Positions 23,279-35,200 of a stretch of 64,000 bases of DNA are shown here, in pieces. Each line of letters begins with the position of its first letter. Position 1 is the stretch's first letter. A program made the position numbers and the translations under genes. Location of the stretch: contig OX453274.1 of the NCBI GenBank assembly GCA_949710005.1, positions 17,180,120 to 17,244,119 of the forward strand, written 5' to 3'. A model generated the notes under the pieces. It worked only from the letters and a program-made list of their open reading frames with translations. It was not told the origin of the DNA and searched no databases. Source of the DNA: Ricordea florida (taxonomy: Eukaryota > Cnidaria > Anthozoa > Corallimorpharia > Ricordeidae).

Positions 23279-26200
23279 GATAGATAGATAGTTTATTTAA
23301 GAGTGGCTGTCTGTAAGGATCGAGAATCGGCGGTCAGCGACCCATTTGGCGAATCCCTGATATTTTGCCCAAAGTTAGCCTTGGGTAGACTATTTTCAAA
23401 AATCATATTCAAAAGTTCCAACGATTTTGTTTATTTGTGAAATTTGAGAAAAATGAAAAGTGCGGTCAAAATGCGGTCAAAGTGCGGTTTTTTGGTTGAT
23501 TAAAAGGTGCAATGATGAACTCAGTTGACCTCAAAATGAAAAGAATTTCAAAGCAATCAATCTTCTACACTACCAATGTTTTAATCTTTTCAAATATGAT
23601 AGTACAATGGTTTTTCAGGCCATTTAGAAAACATCTTCGGAGACCGCTTTCGATGGCGGCAAAGTGTAGCTAATATTCATCAGGATAAAAATGTTCCTGG
23701 TATGTCAGTTTTTAACAATTAAGCATTGCAGAGCTAAAATATAGGTCTTAACGATTTACGAAGTAAAGTTTCAAGGTCGAACTCGGAACGCTTCCCTTCG
23801 AAGAAATCGGATTTCTGATCAATATCAACGTGCAAAATGGCGCTGGATCTACAACAAACATCTAACATTGTAGTTACAATCACTTGCGTTAAAATGTATC
23901 AAACTAAATTTCCCTTTCACAATTTGAAGTTCAAGCATTGCAGAGCTAAAATATAGGTCTTAAAGATTTACCAAGTAAAGTTTCAAGGTATAACTCAGTA
24001 CCCTTCTTAAGAGACAAGTCAGTTAACTTCGTCATATTATCAGCGCTTGTCAACAAACAGGTTTCTCGTCCCGTTACTCGATCAGAAGGGCACTTTCCAT
24101 ATCTTCTTTCGTTTGAAATTCACAAGTCGTTTTAGATTAGGTTTAGCGCAATAAACACATTCGGCCTCTCAGACCTAAACAGTTTCAAAATAAAGACCGG
24201 TTGAAAAGAATTACTAACCCCGCATATCTCAGTACTACCTGGAATTTTTACTTCAGTTACTTGATCTTCCTAAAGCGCCGTATCCTGTATCGATGTCTCA
24301 AGCGCTCAGGATGCGAGCAGCACAGTACTCCAAATATTTTTAATACTATGACTTTTCGTTGAATTGCACAGAAGTGGAAAGGAGTTAAACAAAGTAATCC
24401 GAACCCAAACAAACAAAGACTGCACTAATTCGGCGCTATTGTAAAATTGGCACTGACACCATGAAACGACTGAAACAGAAAACGAAATTTACGTTTACCT
24501 TATCCTTTTCTCCATTTTGTGTCCACTATTGTTAACTTTCTGTAAAAAGGCATCAGAGGCCTTAAAGTTCATATTCAGATCCATTTGTAGCGCTTCGAAC
24601 TACGTGCATGCTTGGCGCACAGGAAATCTACCAGAAAGTCACGCAACCTTGCGCACGAGCACACCTGTCGCTATTGTGCAACAACATTTCACAGCAGGTT
24701 GAAAATACAGACAGCGTTGGTCATATGTCCTTGTTTAACTCAGTCTCGTCGTTTCTTGAATGGCTCACTGTCGCTACAAAGCGCTTCTAGGTAAGGTCAC
24801 CCCTTCTCGGGGCACACCTTGCAGTCAGTTCGCAGATTATCCTGGTCAGCTGGAATGTATTGCGCTCAAAGACTGTACAAAAGATGTAACCGGCCATTTA
24901 AAGACTTTAAACCTTAGCGCAGATGAGGGTTTAGGATCTGAAATAAAGTTACCGTTAGCCAGAGCAGGTAAATACAACCCTAAAATATAATATTTTGGTA
25001 TTATTATTATACGTTTTACCCATGCACTTGAGGGTGGTTATTCTAAACACATCATTCTCCTTCTAGGGGTTTACTCAGTGGAAGAACATCACTATGCCTT
25101 GAGCATTTGTCCAAGTCACAGGGCTGATTTTGGCATCCGCTGGAGGACAGGGAAGACCATGTGTACAGTACCCAAAGAATTAACGGTACATAAGACTACA
25201 ACTGCTAAAGGGAACCACCGAGTGGATAGCTTGAAGTCGGCGTTTATTTTCAAAACCACGAATACACTTATTCCAGTTGGATCACGTAAGTTGCAAGCTT
25301 TTCTGCGAAGATTGCTTAGATAGTGGTAATTTTTTACGGTTAAGAGTCACATATAAGGTGGCACACAAGGCAAGGAGTTTGCTAGCACTATATTAAAGAA
25401 ACAGTAAGAAACTTCCACGAGACAGTGACAAGAGACGAGAGAGCGTGCAAGGAGAGGGAAAGGCGCTTTTAAGAGGTATTAATTATCACGTGTCCCTTGT
25501 TTGTATTACGCAGGGGTCATTTTTGCCTTGGAGGTGCGGGTAATCCTAGCACACCGTGCGGTCCTCATTCAAAATGATTGGTCTTGCGGGCAGGAAGTTC
25601 TCTTCTTTCTATGTATGTTTTAAATGTATTTGGTTATACAGTATATTGACATTAATTTCTGTTCGTCTGTTCATTTTGTTTTGCTTTTGTTTTTCCATTT
25701 AAAGCAATTTGTAAACTATGCAACAAGTATATCAGCAAACAGGCCATGCCCAACCAAACTCTAGTGTTTGCTTCAGGTGGGGTGGAGCCCGTCCCCGCGG
25801 TCTCGCACCTGCAAGAGTTACCCGAGCCCCATTGGTTGGTAAGTACTAATAAGAAACACTAGTGTAAAAGGTTCGTTTAAGTGGCTCTTTTAATTATGGT
25901 ATGAAATGTTTTACTTTCAAAAAACAAATTCATCATTCATCCTTTCATTTCCTTTTTAATCCTTTTTTTACTTTTCATTTCTTTTGTACCGTTTCAGGTA
26001 GAGGGGGAAACAGGCCGTTCAAGTGCAGAATCAACTAGTAGTGAGTTATCGTCTGATGACCTTGCAACTGAACTGAAGAGGCTGGAGATATCATCAAGAG
26101 GGCGGGACGATGAGACGTTCCTCAGTCCGGATACTGGAAGTCTTGTTTCTTCCACGAGTGACGAGGCCCCAACCACTATGCAAGAACCTCGCAAAACGTT

Positions 26201-29200
26201 GAACGAATATCTGGTTTCGAAGGACATCCCGCCAATAACTCAGCCAGGGATGGAATGGGATAAAGCTGGAGAGAGCACTAAGAAGAGATACACCAAAAGG
26301 ACAGTGGAGATCTTTTCTTTAGTCCTACAAGATCTTACACCTAATTATGCAGGTTCTCTTTGGCAAGCGGTGGTCTCGTCCCCTGCCATAAACAAAGCTC
26401 TTAAACTCGATGAATTATCACAAACGTCCAAGAATTATCTTCAGGCCTTAGCAGAGGCATATGGTAAAGCTCAAGGGTGGGAGACAAGAAGGCAGATCTT
26501 GTCTATCATGTCAGGCGTTGCCAGCTCCAGTGATATTTCAAGATTTATACCAGGCTTAACTAGATATCGCTATAGCTTGGCCAACCTGCATCGCTTACAG
26601 TATGGTAGCGGGGCTGCCACAACGCACCGCCCTTCGCCGAGGATAAAGGTTGATCTGAAGCAACTTGACCATTTTTTATCGTACATAACAAGCCCGCATT
26701 TGGTGCAGGATCTACCATTTGGGCAGAAAACGTTGAAACTCTCTTCTGGCCAGCTGGTTGAGATACCAAACGTCATAAGGACAATGATACCCCAAAGAAT
26801 AGCACGTCAGTACGCTCAATACTGTCAAGAAACTGGCTTTAAACCATTCAGTGAGCGCACTATGCTTCGTGTATTGGAGGAATGCAAGGCCTCTGTCCTA
26901 AAATCTCTCCAAGGACTTGACTACGTCGCCGCAGACGGTGCGCGTGCATTTGAAGACTTAGAGAATTTAGTCTGCCGACTTGGAGAGCTCGCTTTTGGGA
27001 AAGAGTGGGAGTTGCAGTACGTGGAATTGCTTAAGGGTTCAAAATTATACCTTAAAAGTGATTTTAAGGTAAGGCTTAATTAAGAATAATTATACCGTAT
27101 TTTTTCGAATAAGCGCCCAACCTCGAATAAGCGCCCACCTCCATTAAGCGCCCACCTCCATTAAGCGCCCAGCCTCGAAAAAGTGCCCACCCCTTTTCCT
27201 CCCACGCAAACTAAAATAGGCGACCACCACCACCCCATCCCCTTCCCCCTCTAACCCCCCGAAAAATATTGAATAAGTACTCAAGAGGCTTTCCCGAAGG
27301 CCGAGTTTTCTTCAGAATATTTTACAGAAACCTTCCTTTGTTACATCTTCGCATTTGGTACTACTATTTATTGTTTTGTTGAAAATTAAAAATACTACAC
27401 TTGCTGAAAATGGTGAAAATTGAATAAGCGCCCAGCCTCGAATAAGCGCCCACTCTCAAGGTCCAAAAATTTAATAAGCGCCCAGGGCGGTTGATCGAAT
27501 AAATACAGTAATTGCAAAGAATTAAATCATTCTTTACAAAGACTTTAAGTATAAAATTTAAAGAATGATTTTAATTGTCACTATTATTTTGTCACAACAA
27601 ATGCTGTGTGTTTTAAACATCTTACAGGTCCACGTGTGTTCTTCATCTGAGATTGCGAGTCATTGCAGTGTGTTTGCCTTAAGTGACTCCACCAGTCCTG
27701 ATCTGCAGCAGCAGTGTAGCCACAAACACGAAGAATGCTGTAAGCAATGTGAGATCCTGCACTCAACTCTTCAGAACATTTCCTCTGCAGTAGAAAGAGC
27801 ATCGTTTGCCACGCAAGATGACAAAGAAGAGGCCCTGTTCTTAGTCAACGTTTCTGTGCTTGCCATCCAGTCATGGAAATGTCATCTGCTAAGGTCGGCT
27901 TACGAGGACCAGGCTCGTTTGGACACTATCGACGCTCTTGATCAGGAGACAGTCGTTATCATCAACGACTGGGCGATGAAGTTTCTTCCTCAAAGATACC
28001 GTGAGTCCCAAACAGACTGGTTTGGCAAGCGTGGGTTATCATGGCACATATCGGTGGTGTACAGAAGGAAGGAGGAGGAACTACAGTGGCAAGTCTTTAT
28101 CCACGCAGTTCAGTCCTGCAGCCAGGGGAGTTCAGCTGTGGCATCCATAATGCATCATGTCTTGGAAACGCTAAAGCACGAGCACCCTGAGATAAACAAA
28201 GCCTACTTCAGACAAGACAACGCAGGTTGTGACCACTCCACTGGCACGATACTAGCATGCAGAGAGATGGCAGCAAGCACTGGAGTAAAAGTAGTCCGCG
28301 TAGATTTTAGCGATCCCCAAGGCGGAAAAGGGGCAGCATACCGGCTGGCTGCAAGCTGTAAAAGACATATCAGGGCGTTTATTGATGAAGGCAATGATGT
28401 TTGCACTGCCGATGAGCTTAAAGACGCATTATTATCGCATGGTGGATTGAAAGGTGTAAGAGTTGTTTCCCTTGATACCATCATCGAAACACCTGACAGT
28501 GGGCAAACTATTACTGGCATTACAAAACTGAACAATTTTGAGTTTAGCACTACAGAATCTGTTACCTGTTGGCGTGCGTATTGTGTTGGTCGTGGAAGAA
28601 TCATCAATCCAGGATCTTCATCAAGTAAGTATGGGAATTAAAACTAAAAGTGAGCTATTGAGAATTAATGTATGAGTTGCCGCTAAATTTAAGTTCTATA
28701 TTAAAATGCAACTCAAAAGTGTAAGACCCTTACTTTATTGGAGACCCTTACCATACAATAATTATCTGCAAGTACGTGTATCAGGTACCTTTGGATTCCC
28801 ACGCAATATTCTTGGTTCTGATAAATGAAGAAATGATTATTGTCGCAGTTGTAAGAACAATTTAAAGAATTACCATTTTGTTCAATTTTTTGTTGGCTTA
28901 AACGGGAAAACCCATAACCTCTACGTTAGCGCGGCAGCGCTCTACTAACCGAGCTATGAATACCCATGTATTAGGAACACGCGTTTATTTCTGTCATGTT
29001 TACTTTAAAAACTAATAAATGATTTGAAAAAGAAATCAGAAAACAACTCTTTATTGGTGTTAGAGTGAAAAATTATCGCAAAAAAAAACTTCCAGACCTT
29101 TTCCCTGGTAAACCGTACCGTTTAACAATGATCCAAAACACGAACTACATTCCGAGAGAAAGAGTCGAAAATATAAAGGCGAAACTTAATCCTAAAAAGA

Positions 29201-32200
29201 GGGCATTTCCTTAAATGTCAATCAAAAATCTGATAACGAGACAGTTCACGTGGAAAAGCAATCCTAATCTAACACACTATTAATTTAAGGTCCTCGGTAC
29301 CAAGTACTTCAGAAATCATTCTCCGAAGGAGATTTTACTTCCTTCCGATGTAAATCTGAAAAACAGGTTTGACAGACAGCTTCAACATCAGCAACTGTCG
29401 CCGAGCCATCTGGTCACTTTGTAGCAAATGAGGGATGGGCCCTCAGAGCAGCAAAGAAGGCGTATAGATTCAGCGAAAAGCAAAAGTCTTACTTACTGGC
29501 GAAATTCTCTATCGGTCAAACAACGAGCAGCAAGCTTGACGCCGAGGTTGTGGCGAGGGAAATGCGACGCGCCCGTGGAGCAGATAGTGTGCGAATTTTC
29601 CAGTCCTCAGAATTCCTAACCAGCTTGCAGATTGCGTCCTTCTTCTCAAGGCAAAGCGCTACACTACGGCAAAAGGACCCAGTAGATGAAGCCGATATCC
29701 GGGCATCTCAAGAGAAAGCTAACTTTAGTGCAGCGAAAAAGGTCGTTGAAACCATTCAGCTCAACCATCTTCTGGTATACGATCAGTACAACCTGTGTGA
29801 GATGGCGCTCAGTGGTAACTTGAAAGTCCTCAAGCTACTGATGCTTCAGCGCTTGTGCGAGGATCTCGGCCTTGATGCACCTGTCCTGCCTGTGCGCAAG
29901 AAGGCTCCATACTTGGCACTCTTAGAGGAAATAACAAAAACGTGCACATGCCGAAAGTAACTCTTTTATTAATAGCTTCCTGGAAGTGTTTTAGCGACAA
30001 CCAGTTTGATAAAACGGGTTGAAAACGGGGGGAAGGGGTACTCCCTCAAAAAATTGCCAAGGTTCTATTTGTACCTTTTACAACCTCGTTCCCAGGTTCT
30101 CTCTCTTAGGTTAGTACCTTTTAGGGATGAAATCTGTGGAGTGGTATCGCCAAGTGTTCGACCGCAGCTGTAGCAGTACCTTTTAGGTTTTTTAAGCTAT
30201 GAAAATGAAGGGAACTGTTTTGGGGTTGAACTAAAGCCACTTACGTAATGAGAATATTGCGATCAGAGCCGCCTCGACAGGAACTAAGGGACGGACCATT
30301 AGAAAAGTGATGGGGGGGGGGGGGGGGGTGGGGAAAAAAATTCATGCAAAGAAGAAGGTAAAAAAAAAAGTTCATGCAGAAGGAAGGTCCAATTGTGACT
30401 TTTTCACACGTAGTAAAAAAAATTCGTGCAGAGGGGTTCACCTGAAAAAAAAATTCCTGCACAAGCAAGGGAGAGGGTAACTGAGATTTGCGTTACATTT
30501 ACTGGACTCGAATATCAACACACGGTCTATTCTGACAGAATGTCGTTTGTTTCGATTTCTTAACACATGTAGCCTCACGTGTTTCAGATACTAAAAACAA
30601 AAACTGTTTGAAATTGTGAAAACTAACGTGGATTCAAACTCTCCCTGTAGGGGAAAATGACTTTCCGCAACATTGTTTCTGCCTGTATGATTAAATACCG
30701 CCAAAAGCTATGATGTGGCACTTTGCCGGTTATTATTATTGTCGCGATAATAACTAATTATTTCCAAAATTTCAACGGTCTTTCCAGCAAACTAACTTCG
30801 TTTTTTTAAAGTCACACAATTACTATTTCATTCAAGAAACCTTCCAGAACGATAAATGTCTAGGAAAACGTCCTGGATGCATGGATAATTTGACAAAAAG
30901 GCGGCTGGTTTAACTGATTTATCACGTTTGTTTACATTAATACCTTGCGATAATCGAAGTGGACTATCTACATCAAACTGATCTGTTCAAAGCACTGGAT
31001 GTGTCTCCTATGAGCTCTTGGATATTTCTATAAGCGGCAAACTTAAAATTGTCAAAGGGAAATTTAGTTTGATATTTTAACGCAAGTGATTGTAACTACA
31101 ATGTTAGATGTTTGTTATAAATCCAGAGCCATTTTTGTGCGATATTGCTCAGAGTTTCGATTCCTTCGAAGGGAAGCTTTCCGAGTTCGACCTTGAAACT
31201 TTACTTGGTAAATCGTTAAGACCTATTTTTTAGCTCTGCAATGCTTAATTGTTAAAAACTGACATACCAAGAACATTTTTACCCTGATGAATATTAGCTA
31301 CATTTTGCCGCCATCGAAAGCGGTCTCCGAAGATGTTTTCTAAATGGCCTGAAAAACCATTGTACTATCATATTTGAAAAGATTAAAACATTGGTAGTGT
31401 AGAAGATTGATTGCTTTGAAATTCTTTTCATTTTGAGGTCAACTGATTTCATTTTAAGACTTCGGCGGAAGTTCATCATCGCACCTTTTTGATCAACCAA
31501 AAAACCGCACTTTGACCGCATTTTGACCGCACTTTTAATTTTTCTCAAATTTCTTAAGTAAACAAAATCGTTGGAACTTTTGAATATGATTTTTGAAAAT
31601 AGTCTACCCAAGGCTAACTTTGGGCAAAATATCAGGGATTCGCCAAATGGGTCGCTGACCGCCGATTCTCGATCCTTACAGACAGCCACTCTTAAAATAT
31701 AACGTTGCAGCCAAAGGCTGAATTGCGTTATTTACAATTTTGAATAAAAATACAATGCCTTATTTACAAGGAAAAAAAATTGTATATATAGAAAAGAAAG
31801 CAATTCTAATAATAATAATAATTATCTAATAATAATAATAATTATCTAATAATAAGACTAATAGCAACTATTCTAAATATCTAACAGTCTAAAAGCATAC
31901 ACATCTGAGGGATAAATGACTTTTTAAAACGCTCCGTACGGAAACGAGGAAGGTTATACCTGCGCGTCCTTCTGAGATTATACGTCGCTGAGTGCGGTGC
32001 CGGTAGCAGCTTGGATAGCCGGCTATCAGTAGCCGGGGACCTCGGATGTAATACGCTGTTCCTCCTGCTTGGCGACTGTTTCAGTAGGCTCTTCCATCCT
32101 AGCATGTTATCCTTAGAAATATCCAGAATACAAATAGGCGTATGGAAGAACTTGACGACTTGAGGCAAGAACTTGAGGCAAGAACTTGAGGCAAGAACTT

Positions 32201-35200
32201 GACGACTTGAAACAAAAGTATAAACCAAGTATATCCCTGCGTGCTCCTGCGGCATAAGGCTCGATAAAGAGAATACATATGCCCTTCAACGACCGGCCAG
32301 GCACATTTATTGTCGGCTCCCTTGCTCACTGTGAAAGTATCGTAGTGATCGTAGTGAGTGACGTGGTCATAGAAGAACGTCTTTCCTGTTTGAAGGATGG
32401 TTTTTGATTCGCTTACAAGGTCTCCATTCCGAACTACTTCGCACTCCATCTCGAGGTTGGTCAACCCATACCCCAAGGAAGCAGGATCCTTTCCAACAAC
32501 AACTTGGCAAGCGGGGGCTAACGTTATCTTGAAGGTGAGGGATTCAGCTAGGGCCCTTGGGTAGAACGCCCCATGATCGCGCAATATCTCATGATCGAGC
32601 GGGATACGATACTTCGTGCCGTAGATGCCATTAAATGCATTTTCTGCTTTGTTGTCGGCCTTGGCGTCTCCTGCCCCTGACCTTAGCTTATTCAAGTTTG
32701 CTGCTTGGATCCCTTTGAGGATCCTGTCCTGCTGCTCTTTCCCCGTCAGAAAGACAACGGCGAAGGTGCTGTAGAGGTCGAACCTGTTGGTGTCCTGGAG
32801 CACCTCGCCCGCGAACTTCAAGGTGAAGCGGTTCACGAGAGCGCGAGAGACATTGTTGACAACGCTGTTGTTCGCGTCCCCGCTGACCACAAGGTCGAAG
32901 ACCAGGGCCATACTTTCAGGGACTATTACGACCCCCTCGAGCCGTTGTACAGAAACATAGACGGTTTCTCCTGGTGAGACCCTGAATGGGTTGTGTGTAA
33001 CCCGGTGCCTCGTCCTTTCGCCCTTCATCGCCCTAGGCGTTTTTCGTGCATGGCCGAGATCAAGTTTCGTAGTGACTGACATTGTGACTTGGTCGGATAT
33101 CGCTATGTTAAACATGTCTAATAGGGAGTTAGACTAAGCATGGGTGATACGCCTGGCTGGGATTTCAAAGACCCCCATACAACACCACACGATGACGACG
33201 ACGGTGATGACGATGGCGATGACGACCCCAGACGACCACTGATCACAGGCGACCCAAGCATCCCACTGGAACCGCTCGGTGAGCGACGCAGGACGACGAC
33301 TTCGGTCGAATGCCGCGAAAGAGACAGAGCCACGGCAGATACTTCGTTCATAGAAGACCCCGGAAAAGGGACATCCACGGCAGAGACCCTCCGGGAAAAA
33401 GTCTACGAAAGTGCCGAGAAAGAGTTAAAATCCAAGTTCCCCAAAGCCAGCTCAATGGTTCGAGCTTCTTACAGTGAGAAGGGAAGACTTCAGGTCACCA
33501 TGTTTGGTAAGACAACAAGATACCCCCTCTTAAACGAAGACAGGGCTACTAAAGAGTATATGGTCAATAAAGGGCTCCCCAAGGAGATTAAGGATGCTCT
33601 GGGACTCCTACCCGTGAGGCACTCATGAAACAAAATGACCGGGAGATCAGCGAGCTGGATAGGAAGATAGCAGAAAATAGGGAGGTGGCGAACGACCCCA
33701 CCACAGCCAGCGAAACTGAACGAAAGAGCGCGCGTGAAACAGTATTGGAGGACACCGAGCGGCGCGAAGAGTTCGAAAGGGAACAAGAGAGGCTAGAGGA
33801 GGGCCTCCCACTGCGCGAACGGCTAAAACGCCTATTCGAACGATACGGATTCACTGTTACAGCTGTAGCGCTCGCCGTCGGGGCTGTAATCGGTACGATC
33901 GTGGCGAGAGGATTCCAGGAAACGGCTTCCGCTATGGCGCAGGGCCTGAAGGAACTCGGCAAAAAAATAGCGGGAGTGCTCCCGGGTCTTCTCGGCTTGA
34001 TAGCGAGCTTCGTGTTCCGTGCGGCGGGAGAAGCTGTTGGGTTTCTGGCCGAGCACGATTGGCTTCTCATTCTAGCAGTGGCCCCTATCTGATCGACCGC
34101 GCGACAAAGAGGTCAAATTAGATACCTCGAGGCGATGAAGACTCCCAGTGCCGCCGCGGTTTTTATGGCTATTTTTTGAGCCTCGTGTGACGGGGTTGGC
34201 GGCGTGGATGGGGTTGGCGGCGCGGATTGATTTGTTTTCAGACTTGGGGTCGTGATATGGATTGGTCGGTGCGTTTTTCACGGGCCTCCTCTCCATGTCA
34301 TGCACACCCACTGTCTTAGAATCGAGGTTGACTTCCGTGTTGCTAGCGTGCGTGATCGCGTTATTGTATGGTTGGACGCTTTCGGTGTTAAGGAGCATCC
34401 GGGCTGGGAGTAGCCATGTACCTGGGCTGATGGCGAGGTTGAGCCGCACTTTTGCTTCTTGGATAGCAAGCTGAAAGTGCTGAACGCTCTTGCCTATATC
34501 CGGAAGTGCGATGGAGTCCTCGACGAGCTTGCCGAAGACTTGCTGTGCCTCTAGGGCTACGCAAGAGTCACCGAGAATCGACGAACGGACCTGGACTTGG
34601 GAACCTAGGATGGCGTAAACGTACGCCTCGATGGACCGATTCAGCCTAGTGACGGCAGCTTTCGTAAGCCCACCACGGCTGCGATCCGGAGCGAAACAGT
34701 CTCACTGTCTGTCGACCAACGGAAGGACGTTTCGAATGAAGACTATCGTACCGCCGTGGCCAGGCAGAACCGATTTTCCATGGTACTTCTCATCCGGGAA
34801 CCGATACGTGTCCTGTGGGTATAGTGCTCCGTGCAATTTTTGGAGCCCGAATCTCGGTGTTTCATTCCAGACGCTCCCTAAGCCGTGGTTCTCACCCGCA
34901 GTAAACCGGAAGTCACTAGACGCCGGGATACCGAACTCGTCACACAGCCGTTTGTAAGAGGCCTTGTCGTAGTTGTTTCTCGTCTGCGAGAAGGATGGGT
35001 CGCCTGGGAGGGCCAGAACGGATTGTATGCCGCACAGCTCATGCAGTATCCGCCGCACCGTGAAATAGACGTGGAACCGTAGGCCGCCGCGGACCATGGG
35101 CGGCATGTCGAGGCTACTATCGGTGTCATCCGACTCGAGTAATTGGTGAGAGTTTCCGCAGCCTGCTGTCGCGCACCATACAGCGAAATGTAGATGTTGC

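Larger units (their letters stand above)
23297..31695 (+). mobile_element. 8.4-kb TTAA-flanked TIR transposon with intact transposase-like gene
   Basis: Both ends begin TTAA then GAGTGGCTGTCTGTAAGGAT (left 23297 onwards; right, as reverse complement, ending 31695). The inverted repeats extend about 640 bp (23297-23930 and 31041-31695) with only scattered differences. TTAA at each border fits a TTAA target duplication, as in piggyBac and Kolobok superfamilies. Inside, six exons encode a 1069-residue protein. A MITE and a tRNA-like SINE sit in its introns. The long, similar inverted repeats and the open reading frames suggest a relatively young insertion. Confidence 0.85.

Noticed and set aside
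28900..28972. Functional tRNA gene
   Set aside because: The A-box region is plausible but the B box is degraded and no full cloverleaf can be drawn, so a SINE or pseudogene is more likely.
31294..31689. 131-codon minus-strand frame
   Set aside because: It lies within the right terminal inverted repeat; the left copy of the repeat does not keep the frame.
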